Assembly: GCF_004681965.1 (NCBI RefSeq)
Contig: NZ_SMLL01000005.1
Coordinates: forward strand, 1-64,000
DNA: 64,000 nt
Source: Ramlibacter rhizophilus
GTDB lineage: Bacteria > Pseudomonadota > Gammaproteobacteria > Burkholderiales > Burkholderiaceae_C
Direction of reading: 5' to 3'
Of this stretch, positions 57,653-64,000 are shown piece by piece (within the stretch, counting starts at the first letter, position 1; each line of letters opens with the position of its first letter). A program made the position numbers and the translations under genes. Below the pieces are notes generated by a model, which was not told the origin of the DNA, did not search any database, and saw only the letters and a list, made by a program, of their open reading frames with translations.

Positions 57653-58047
57653 TGCATCCTCGATGTCGTTTAACACGACGGAGGATGCGTTCAGGCGGCC
57701 ATGGCATCAACCTGGTCGGCAGAAGTTTTCATCACAACGGAACGGCAGCTGCTAGTTGAGCAGCATGCAGTCCAGTTCATCCACAGCATCAAGGAATTGG
57801 AAGCTCATGGATTCGCTCGCTGCTCGGTCCATCCCTCGCTTTAACTATGGACGGCTGCTCCGCGACTGTCTGACGATCACCTCTCCTGCTTCGCGGGAGC
57901 TCATCAAATGCGTAAGCTTCAAGCGATAGTCCGTGTAAGTGCAGACGCGCACCGCGCGTACTACGCTGCTGATGAGCAAAGCGAGCCTCAACCTTTTAGA
58001 GGCTCATCTACTTTCTGGCCCGACAGAGTTAGGTGAAGGAGTTTTCA
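57653..58047. other. Intergenic region upstream of the integrase
   Basis: About 395 bases with no supported gene. A short inverted repeat near 57978-58006 (GAGCCTCAACCTTTTAGAGGCTC) could be a terminator or regulatory hairpin. Probably holds the divergent promoters of the integrase and the lipoprotein operon. Confidence 0.4.
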
Positions 58048-58164
58048 ATGAAGCTATTGCTGAGTGTCTTTGCCGCAGCGCTCCTAGCTGCGTGTGGGGG
58101 AGGTGGGGAGGAAATCCCAGCTCAGAAGCGTGGCCAGGCCGAACAGGCCCAACGCATCTCTTAA
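58048..58164 (+). CDS. Thirty-eight-residue lipoprotein
   Basis: Starts MKLLLSVFAAALLAAC, a textbook lipoprotein signal with cysteine 16, then GGGG and a short charged tail. GAAGGAG lies about eight bases before the ATG. It is first in a run with 58171 and 58457. Resembles small entericidin-like lipoproteins in size; function unknown. Confidence 0.7.
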   Translation: MKLLLSVFAAALLAACGGGGEEIPAQKRGQAEQAQRIS

Positions 58165-58170
58165 CCAATC

Positions 58171-58446
58171 ATGGAGTTCACTTTGAAAGTTAAATCTCTC
58201 ATCGGGGTGGTTCTCGGGAGCGTAATCGCTTGGTCAGGGAATTCAACATTTGCACAGACTGAAGACTGCAATGCGGTACTAACTCGAGTAGATAGCCTGC
58301 TGGCAATTCACGCGCCGCACTACATGGGAACTGCAATGCAAGCCAAGGCCTTAAGAGACGCTGGCGCAAATCACTGCAAGCTGGGCGAGAACACACAAGC
58401 TGTGAGCGCACTCACACTCGCCGAGAAAATGTTGTCCTCAAACTAG
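58171..58446 (+). CDS. Small exported protein
   Basis: A 91-residue protein with a signal peptide ending TFA and a helical mature domain (CNAVLTRVDSLLAIHAPHYM, AVSALTLAEKML) containing two cysteines. The ATG at 58171 has no clear ribosome-binding site; a TTG at 58183 is preceded by GGAG and is a possible alternative start. Six bases follow the upstream lipoprotein stop. Confidence 0.7.
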   Translation: MEFTLKVKSLIGVVLGSVIAWSGNSTFAQTEDCNAVLTRVDSLLAIHAPHYMGTAMQAKALRDAGANHCKLGENTQAVSALTLAEKMLSSN

Positions 58447-58456
58447 GGAAATAGAG

Positions 58457-60244
58457 ATGCTCAAACACTTAGCTGGGCTCATGCTTGCCTGTGTCATCCC
58501 ATGGCAGGCTAATGCGGCCGTCGTGAATACTCTCCCTGGTGGGACCCCGATCCCCATACCAGCGAACAACCAGATTACGAGCGGACCAGTCGTCACGTCT
58601 GATTTCAAGTGGATTAGTACCCACTCTAACTCAGCGTTTGGTTGGACTGGTGGGTACGGGTTTTGTGACCGAGGTCAGTGGAATACTACACCAATGCTCG
58701 GCTTGAACACGGGCGTTGGTTACATGACCTTGAGTTTTCCAGAACGACGTTCCGGATTCCTTGCTGAAGTCAATTGGGTTGGTGCCTGCAGCAGCTACAC
58801 AACATCCATCCAAGCATTAGATGCGAGCGGAAACGTAATCGAGACGATTAACCTACCCAACAACGCAACTTACTTACCCGCACCCAGCTATATCGGCTTC
58901 TCATACTCCACAGCACAAATAGCCGCGATTCGGTTTTCTGGTGGCTATATAGGTGTCCGAAATATGACGCAGACCGGAGAAGTTCAAGTACCCATAGCAG
59001 ATGCTGGTTCGGACCAAACGGTAGATTCAGGACAACCAGTCCAGTTGAGCGGGCGGGGCTCTAGCCCCAGCAATCTATCGTTGTCCTACCTGTGGAGTCA
59101 GACCGCCGGGCCAGAAGTACAGATAGTCGACGTTAATAACGCATCAGCGTCATTCATCGCCCCAGTCGTGAATGCGAATACAACGCTGACCTTCCAGTTG
59201 ATTGTTAAGGACTCACGCGGAGTTACAAGCCAACCAGACACCGTAAACGTGACAGTTGTCAAGCAGAACAACCCTCCAATTGGTGATGCTGGTGACGCAA
59301 CTGGTGTTCGCGAAGGCGCTACGAAGACGCTCAATGCGAGCGCAAGCTACGACCCTGACGGTGACGCCATCACGTCATACTTGTGGCAGCAGGTTGGTGG
59401 ACCAACAGTCACGTTGAGTCCTGGCGCGAACGTAGTGTCTCCAAGCTTCCTTGCTCCAGTCGGGGGTGGTAGCGTCTCGTTCAAGGTGACGGTCTCTGAC
59501 GGCAAGTTGAGCGGCACGTCACCTACAATCACAATCCCGATCACGGCCAACAACCCACCCGTAGCAAATGCAGGCGTGCCAGTCACCACTGACGAGGGCA
59601 CGCCAGCTACGTTGAACGGTGGCGCAACGACTGATCCTGATGGTGATCAGGTTAGCTTCTCCTGGACGCAGCTTACTGGGCCGACGGTGACGCTCAACGG
59701 CGCAAATACTGCTACTCCGTCCTTTACTGCTCCATGGGTCAACGCAGGGGGATCAACGCTGACGTTCCGTATGACAGCAACGGACAACTACGCTGCGAAT
59801 CCCAGGTCTGCAACGGCAGATGCAACGGTCAACGTGCTGAACGCCAACGATCCGCCCAACTGCTCGCTCGCGATGCCTAGTGTTCCGAAGCTGTGGCCGC
59901 CCGATCACCGCATGGTGCCTGTGACGATCAAAGGCATCACGGATCCCGATGCAACGGCCTTCACGCTCCGCATCACTGGTGTGACGCAAGACGAGCCGAT
60001 CAATGGCACGGGTGATGGTGACACGGCACCGGATGCAACTATCACTGTCGGTGAGAAAGCTGATACGGTGAACCTGCGTTCTGAACGCGCGGGTACGGGT
60101 GACGGTCGCGTGTACACGATCCACTTCCGCGCTACGGACCAGGAAGGTGCCTGTACGGGCTCCGTCAAGGTACAGGTACCGCACTCGCGCACTGGCAACG
60201 CGGTCGATAGCGGGCAAACGGTGAACTCAGTGGCGCAACCGTAA
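58457..60244 (+). CDS. Exported PKD/REJ-type repeat protein
   Basis: A 595-residue secreted protein with signal peptide ending ANA. Residues 20-180 form a jelly-roll-like N-terminal domain. Three PKD-like repeats follow (about 183-270, 275-365 and 368-460), marked by VADAG-type openings (PIADAGSDQTVDSGQPVQLS, VANAGVPVTTDEGTPATLNG) and DPDGD. A C-terminal domain contains PKLWPPDHRMVPVTI, common at the end of such surface proteins. A+T-rich relative to the chromosome. Likely adhesin-like or matrix protein; no enzymatic motif. Confidence 0.82.
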   Translation: MLKHLAGLMLACVIPWQANAAVVNTLPGGTPIPIPANNQITSGPVVTSDFKWISTHSNSAFGWTGGYGFCDRGQWNTTPMLGLNTGVGYMTLSFPERRSGFLAEVNWVGACSSYTTSIQALDASGNVIETINLPNNATYLPAPSYIGFSYSTAQIAAIRFSGGYIGVRNMTQTGEVQVPIADAGSDQTVDSGQPVQLSGRGSSPSNLSLSYLWSQTAGPEVQIVDVNNASASFIAPVVNANTTLTFQLIVKDSRGVTSQPDTVNVTVVKQNNPPIGDAGDATGVREGATKTLNASASYDPDGDAITSYLWQQVGGPTVTLSPGANVVSPSFLAPVGGGSVSFKVTVSDGKLSGTSPTITIPITANNPPVANAGVPVTTDEGTPATLNGGATTDPDGDQVSFSWTQLTGPTVTLNGANTATPSFTAPWVNAGGSTLTFRMTATDNYAANPRSATADATVNVLNANDPPNCSLAMPSVPKLWPPDHRMVPVTIKGITDPDATAFTLRITGVTQDEPINGTGDGDTAPDATITVGEKADTVNLRSERAGTGDGRVYTIHFRATDQEGACTGSVKVQVPHSRTGNAVDSGQTVNSVAQP

Positions 60245-60257
60245 GTTGCGACGTGCT

Positions 60258-60292
60258 GAAGGTGAATGACGCCTGTGGCGTCATTCACCTTC
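60258..60292. terminator. Strong bidirectional hairpin terminator
   Basis: A perfect 16-bp inverted repeat (60258-60273 and 60277-60292, core GGTGAATGACGCC) with loop TGT. It lies 14 bases after the PKD-protein stop, and the end of the convergent LuxR remnant reads into it. Confidence 0.85.
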
Positions 60293-60946
60293 GTGCCGAT
60301 GCGGATTGAAACAGGACTCGTCTCTCGCGCGATGGTTCCATGGAAATCAAACTAGTTAAGTGCTTACCCAACTTCGTCAACACCTCGCGCTGGGAATGGC
60401 AGCCAGTCTTTTGCAGCAATGATGCCAGCTGCGCCCGAACGGTGTACGGAGAGCAAGAGCGTTGCTGAGCAATTGCTTTCACCACCATCCCTTCAGCGAG
60501 TAGGCCGAGCACTTCGGTTTCCGCAGGCGTCAAGCAGCGGTTAGCGGCGAACCGCGCAAGTCGTGCAAATGCGCTCTCCTCCCTCCTTTCACCGTCACGA
60601 GGAACAGACGCCGATCCCGCCGTGACTCATTCTCAAGCAGCCAGCGGGAGCCATAGAAAATGAGGAATTCTTGGTAGTAGGGATCAGAAGCCACGAACCT
60701 CTCGGAGAAATGATGTGGCTCCGCAGAAGGGTGCTTATCAAGCAGCAGAACGAGCAGCCCGAAACTAATTCTAGCCTGGCCCCAGCATCCGTTTGCTCGC
60801 CGATTTGTCGTTTGCATCACATCAGACGAGCTTTCGACGCCTTTTTGGCGGTGGTCGGGGGACTGCGACATGAGTTGACGATGAGTTCGGTGGCTGTTAA
60901 GCCAGCAGCATGGATTGCCCCTCTTGTAATTGACGGCTATGCTCAA
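60285..60946 (-). pseudogene. Decayed LuxR-type regulator
   Basis: The C-terminal part (60533-60285 and preceding codons) is a LuxR helix-turn-helix (LTPAETEVLGLLAEGMVVKA, SPYTVRAQLASLLQKTG). The part upstream, in another frame, reads HHFSERFVASDPYYQEFLIF, a segment typical of the N-terminal domain of the same regulator type as 60982-62088. A frameshift near 60600 and loss of the N-terminal sequence make a working regulator unlikely. Confidence 0.65.
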
Positions 60947-60981
60947 CGTGTTCCAGCCCCGTGTCGCAAAGGGTAGTTAGC

Positions 60982-62088
60982 ATGCCGACTCATCAGAAGT
61001 TGATGGACTCCACTATCTCTGCTTTATATGAGGCCGTATCGCACGATGAGCAGTGGCCCGCGGCACTAGCTGGGATCAGCAGGGCCTTCGACAGTCCGCG
61101 AGTTGCAATCCTTCGCACGACCGCGAACCTCGACGGTGTTTTCGAGATTCGCGCGCTGAACCACGACCCAGAAGCACAAAAGCTGTACCGGGACTATTAC
61201 TGGGCAATTGACCCAACTCTCCGGGTCACGCGGACAGCGCACCCCGGCGCCTGGTTCGACTGCGAGTCGGTAGTGGATCCGGCCACAACGCCCGAACCCG
61301 AATACATGGATTTCGCAGTACGGCACGGAATTCGATACGTCGCGGGCGGCAAGGTGCACGTTGATAAAGTGAGCTGTACGGCTCTTAGCCTGCAGCGTCC
61401 CGCTGACCACCGGCGCTTCGATCACAGCGCCGGATCGACATTCCGGCGACTGGCGACGCACATCGGCCGCGCCTCTGCGTTGTCATCGGATTTGCGGCAG
61501 GCAGAGCTCGCGAAGGGGCTCTCTATCGCCGCTCTTGACGCTTTACAGTGGCCCGTATTCGCCGTCAGTTCGACGGGCAAGCTTCTCCTGGCGAATCAAA
61601 AGGGAGAAGCCCAGCTCAAACTCGGCACGCCATTCGAACTGCACGCTGGGAGTTTGCGGTCTCGTGACCCCGAAATGGATCTGGTTCTGAGGCGGGTTTT
61701 GAGTGCTGCCGCGACCCGCACAGGCACATCTATAAAGGTGAAGGCCGGACGTTCTCAGTGGTGGCTTCGCGCCGTTCCTATCACGATGTATTCCGGGGTC
61801 ACGCTGCTCTACTTGAGCCGAATCGATGGGCAACGGCCCTCGCCGGATCTCATGCAGGAGCTGTTGAACTTGTCCCCTGCCCAAGCTGACGTAGCGTGCC
61901 TTCTTATGGATGGTCACAGCGTCAAGCAGATCGCGAGCGCACGTGCGGTCAGCGTCTGGACAGTGCGAGCCCAGTTGCGAGAGATCATGCACAAGGCCGG
62001 AGTACGCCGGCAAGTTGATCTCACGCAGATGCTTCTGTCGCTACCCGCGATCTCGATGGGCGCGACCAATCAGGAACAAGCTCAATAG
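60982..62088 (+). CDS. LuxR-type helix-turn-helix regulator
   Basis: A 368-residue transcription regulator. The N-terminal 290 residues form a sensory region with GAF/PAS-like character (WPAALAGISRAFDSPRVAIL, DYYWAIDPTLR) and the C-terminal 60 residues a LuxR DNA-binding domain (LSPAQADVACLLMDGHSVKQ, VSVWTVRAQLREIMHKAGV). Ligand and targets unknown. The last gene before the island's right end, ending 53 bp before the copied fumarase promoter region. A GTG at 60961 is an alternative start. Confidence 0.85.
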   Translation: MPTHQKLMDSTISALYEAVSHDEQWPAALAGISRAFDSPRVAILRTTANLDGVFEIRALNHDPEAQKLYRDYYWAIDPTLRVTRTAHPGAWFDCESVVDPATTPEPEYMDFAVRHGIRYVAGGKVHVDKVSCTALSLQRPADHRRFDHSAGSTFRRLATHIGRASALSSDLRQAELAKGLSIAALDALQWPVFAVSSTGKLLLANQKGEAQLKLGTPFELHAGSLRSRDPEMDLVLRRVLSAAATRTGTSIKVKAGRSQWWLRAVPITMYSGVTLLYLSRIDGQRPSPDLMQELLNLSPAQADVACLLMDGHSVKQIASARAVSVWTVRAQLREIMHKAGVRRQVDLTQMLLSLPAISMGATNQEQAQ

Positions 62089-62140
62089 CGCACCTTGGCG
62101 CTCTGGGCGACCCATGCGGCAGTCGCACTCGGTTTGTGCT

Positions 62141-62339
62141 GGTTTTGTACAGGTGCACAGCGTTGCAGCAGCGTGCCCCCAAGCGTTCCAAGTGCCGTCG
62201 AAGCGTGGCACGGCCAGCCCGACCGCCTTTGGGATAATGGCGCCGAGCCCCTCCATCACCGCCGGAACACCATGCCGACCACCATCAAGCAAGCCGACCT
62301 GATCGAATCGATCGCCGCCGCGCTGCAGTACATCAGCTA
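62141..62339 (+). repeat. Island right junction: fumarase promoter and first 22 codons supplied by the island
   Basis: Bases 62141-62271 align with 44250-44397, and the coding part 62272-62339 aligns with the short copies at 42876 and 44398. A GGGATAAT block (62229-62239) is a -10-like promoter element about 35 bases before the ATG. The recombination core CAGTACATCAGCTA ends at 62339, after which only this copy continues into the fumarase. Confidence 0.88.
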
Positions 62340-63813
62340 CTACCACCCCGCCGACTACATCGCCCACCTGGCCCGTGCCTACGAACGCGAGCAGAGCCCC
62401 GCGGCCAAGGATGCGATTGCGCAGATCCTCACCAACAGCAAGATGAGCGCCATGGGCCACCGGCCCATCTGCCAGGACACGGGCATCGTCAACGTGTTCC
62501 TCAAGATCGGCATGGACGTGCGCTTCGAGGGCTTTTCCGGCAGCCTGGAGGACGCTATCAACGAAGGCGTGCGCCGCGGCTACAACCATCCCGACAACAC
62601 CCTGCGCGCCAGCGTGGTGGCCGACCCGCAGTTCGAGCGCAAGAACACCCGCGACAACACGCCGGCCGTGATCTTCACGCAGCTGGTGCCCGGCAACACG
62701 CTGGACGTGACCGTGGCGGCCAAGGGCGGCGGCAGCGAGAACAAGACCAAGTTCGTGATGCTCAACCCGAGCGACTCCGTGGTGGACTGGGTGCTCAAGA
62801 CCGTGCCCGCCATGGGCGCGGGCTGGTGCCCGCCCGGCATGCTGGGCATCGGCATCGGCGGCACCGCCGAGAAGGCCATGCTCATGGCCAAGGAGTCGCT
62901 GATGGAAGACATTGACATGTACGAGCTGCAGGCGCGCGGCCCGGCCAGCAAGGCCGAGGAACTGCGCCTGGAGCTGTTCGAGAAGGTCAACGCGCTGGGC
63001 ATCGGCGCGCAGGGCCTGGGCGGCCTGACCACCGTGCTGGACGTCAAGATCAAGATGTACCCCACGCACGCGGCGAGCAAGCCCGTGGCCATGATCCCCA
63101 ACTGCGCCGCCACGCGCCACGCGCATTTCGTGATGGACGGCTCCGGCCCCGTGTACCTGGACGCGCCGAGCCTGGACCTGTGGCCCGACGTGCAGTGGAC
63201 GCCCGACACGCAAAAGAGCAGGCGCGTGAACCTGGACACCCTCACGCGCGAGGAAGTCGCGAGCTGGAAGCCGGGCGACACGCTGCTTTTGAACGGCAAG
63301 ATGCTCACCGGCCGCGACGCCGCGCACAAGCGCATCCAGGACATGCTGGCCAGGGGCGAGAAGCTGCCGGTGGACTTCAGCAACCGCGTCATCTACTACG
63401 TGGGCCCGGTCGATCCGGTCAAGGACGAGGCCGTGGGCCCTGCCGGCCCCACCACCGCCACGCGCATGGACAAGTTCACCGACATGATGCTGGCGCAGAC
63501 CGGCCTCATCGCCATGATCGGCAAGGCCGAGCGCGGGCCGGTCGCCATCGAGGCGATCAAGAAGCACAGGAGCGCCTACCTCATGGCCGTGGGCGGCGCG
63601 GCCTACCTGGTGTCCAAGGCCATCAAGACGGCGAAGGTCGTCGGCTTCGAAGACCTGGGCATGGAAGCCATCTACGAGTTCGACGTGCAGGACATGCCCG
63701 TGACCGTGGCGGTGGACGCGGGCGGCACCAGCGCGCACATCACCGGCCCGGCCGAGTGGCAAAAGCGCATCGCCACGGGCGAGTTCAAGAACATCCCGGT
63801 CGCGGCAGCCTGA
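62272..63813 (+). CDS. Class I fumarate hydratase (iron-sulfur)
   Basis: A 513-residue class I (FumA/FumB-type) oxygen-sensitive 4Fe-4S fumarase, interconverting fumarate and malate in the TCA cycle. Characteristic segments are MSAMGHRPICQDTGIVNVFL (cysteine ligand), KGGGSENKTKF, CPPGMLGIGIGGTAEKA, and the C-terminal PAGPTTATRMDKF and VDAGGTS. The ATG at 62272 is the family start. The first 22 codons and the promoter lie on the island side of the recombination core, so expression depends on island sequence. Followed by murI. Confidence 0.96.
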   Translation: MPTTIKQADLIESIAAALQYISYYHPADYIAHLARAYEREQSPAAKDAIAQILTNSKMSAMGHRPICQDTGIVNVFLKIGMDVRFEGFSGSLEDAINEGVRRGYNHPDNTLRASVVADPQFERKNTRDNTPAVIFTQLVPGNTLDVTVAAKGGGSENKTKFVMLNPSDSVVDWVLKTVPAMGAGWCPPGMLGIGIGGTAEKAMLMAKESLMEDIDMYELQARGPASKAEELRLELFEKVNALGIGAQGLGGLTTVLDVKIKMYPTHAASKPVAMIPNCAATRHAHFVMDGSGPVYLDAPSLDLWPDVQWTPDTQKSRRVNLDTLTREEVASWKPGDTLLLNGKMLTGRDAAHKRIQDMLARGEKLPVDFSNRVIYYVGPVDPVKDEAVGPAGPTTATRMDKFTDMMLAQTGLIAMIGKAERGPVAIEAIKKHRSAYLMAVGGAAYLVSKAIKTAKVVGFEDLGMEAIYEFDVQDMPVTVAVDAGGTSAHITGPAEWQKRIATGEFKNIPVAAA

Positions 63814-63852
63814 GAACCCGGGCGCGCTCGTGACGGTGCGCCTATTTCCTCC

Positions 63853-64000
63853 ATGTCCGGCACGCGCGCTCCCATCGGCGTCTTCGACAGCGGCATCGGC
63901 GGCCTGAGCATCCTGCGCGCCTTGCGCGCCGCGTTGCCCGCCGAGGACTTCGTGTACTTCGCGGACACGGGCCATGCGCCTTACGGCGAGCGGACCGAAG
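63853..64000 (+). CDS. murI: Glutamate racemase (5' part)
   Basis: The first 49 codons of MurI, which makes D-glutamate for peptidoglycan. The N-terminal signature [17 protein letters not shown] and [13 protein letters not shown] contain the catalytic-region aspartate/serine motif. Runs off the right edge of the window, 39 bases after the fumarase stop. Confidence 0.93.
   Translation, partial: MSGTRAPIGVFDSGIGGLSILRALRAALPAEDFVYFADTGHAPYGERTE

Larger units (their letters stand above)
42930..62339. mobile_element. Composite genomic island integrated in the 5' end of the class I fumarase gene
   Basis: Bounded by 14-bp copies of the target core (CARTACATCAGCTA) at 42930-42943 and 62326-62339, with further copies at 44452-44465 (exact) and 46463-46476 (degenerate). 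Each left-hand copy is followed by a related island-end sequence (CTGAGAYTGGCGARAGCGTC type). The content is small accessory genes, more A+T-rich than the flanks, with a tyrosine integrase (broken) at 56577-57652. The structure suggests at least two, probably three, elements accumulated at one site. The right end restores promoter and start of the fumarase. Confidence 0.85.

Noticed and set aside
62041-63975. A 644-codon open frame on the minus strand
   Set aside because: It is the complement of the fumarase gene; composition is His/Val/Gly-rich shadow sequence.

Overview
The window is a G+C-rich bacterial chromosome segment, most likely from Burkholderiales and probably Comamonadaceae (Ramlibacter/Variovorax-like). 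This rests on codon bias, the class I fumarase-murI pair, the family content and the REP-like palindromes; no rRNA is present to settle it. Dense core genes fill both ends. A visibly more A+T-rich island of small, partly decayed genes lies at about 42.93-62.34 kb.

1-13.5 kb: a cell-surface lipoprotein with a polyproline tail that runs off the left edge, a YciI-like protein, a cyclic-nucleotide-type phosphoesterase, a DUF4382 lipoprotein, an overlapping AsmA-YihY pair, a SHOCT protein, a HAD phosphatase, a PAS/PAS/histidine-kinase/receiver hybrid and catalase-peroxidase KatG.

13.8-20.5 kb: a complete carotenoid cluster. crtE is divergent from crtX-crtY-crtI-crtB, which are overlapping and probably translationally coupled, and crtZ is convergent. 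The expected product is zeaxanthin and its glycosides. REP-like palindromes lie after the cluster and inside crtB in frame.

20.7-31.9 kb: a 1-Cys peroxiredoxin, a large lipoprotein, a LytS/LytTR-type two-component pair, DUF2306, nitronate monooxygenase, CHRD, DUF2238-like and DUF502 proteins, a triple-repeat PsiF-like protein, an RsbRD-like histidine kinase, a fasciclin protein and a 3'-truncated sorbosone dehydrogenase.

32-42.5 kb: a self-contained selenocysteine/formate dehydrogenase block: selB, tRNA-Sec, selA, then a formate dehydrogenase operon (Sec-containing alpha, Fe-S beta, NrfD-like membrane subunit, small lipoprotein, fdhE, small unknown), ending at a frameshifted cytochrome c. 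The alpha gene has an in-frame TGA followed by a SECIS hairpin with a GGTCT loop. The stop codon of selB is the exact antisense of the tRNA-Sec anticodon.

42.93-62.34 kb: a composite integrative island in the 5' end of the class I fumarase gene. The first 22 fumarase codons occur at 42876, 44398 and 62272, and a degenerate copy of the junction lies at 46463. Only the right-hand copy continues into a full fumarase; the others run straight into a stop supplied by a conserved island left-end sequence. The right-hand element therefore carries a replacement promoter and 5' end for its target gene. Cargo includes membrane and exported small proteins, an EthD protein, an alpha/beta hydrolase, a tandem paralogue pair, a Rap1a-like operon, an H-NS-like gene with an A9 slippery run, a broken tyrosine integrase, PKD-repeat and lipoprotein genes, and two LuxR-type regulators (one decayed).

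62.3-64 kb: class I fumarase and the start of murI.
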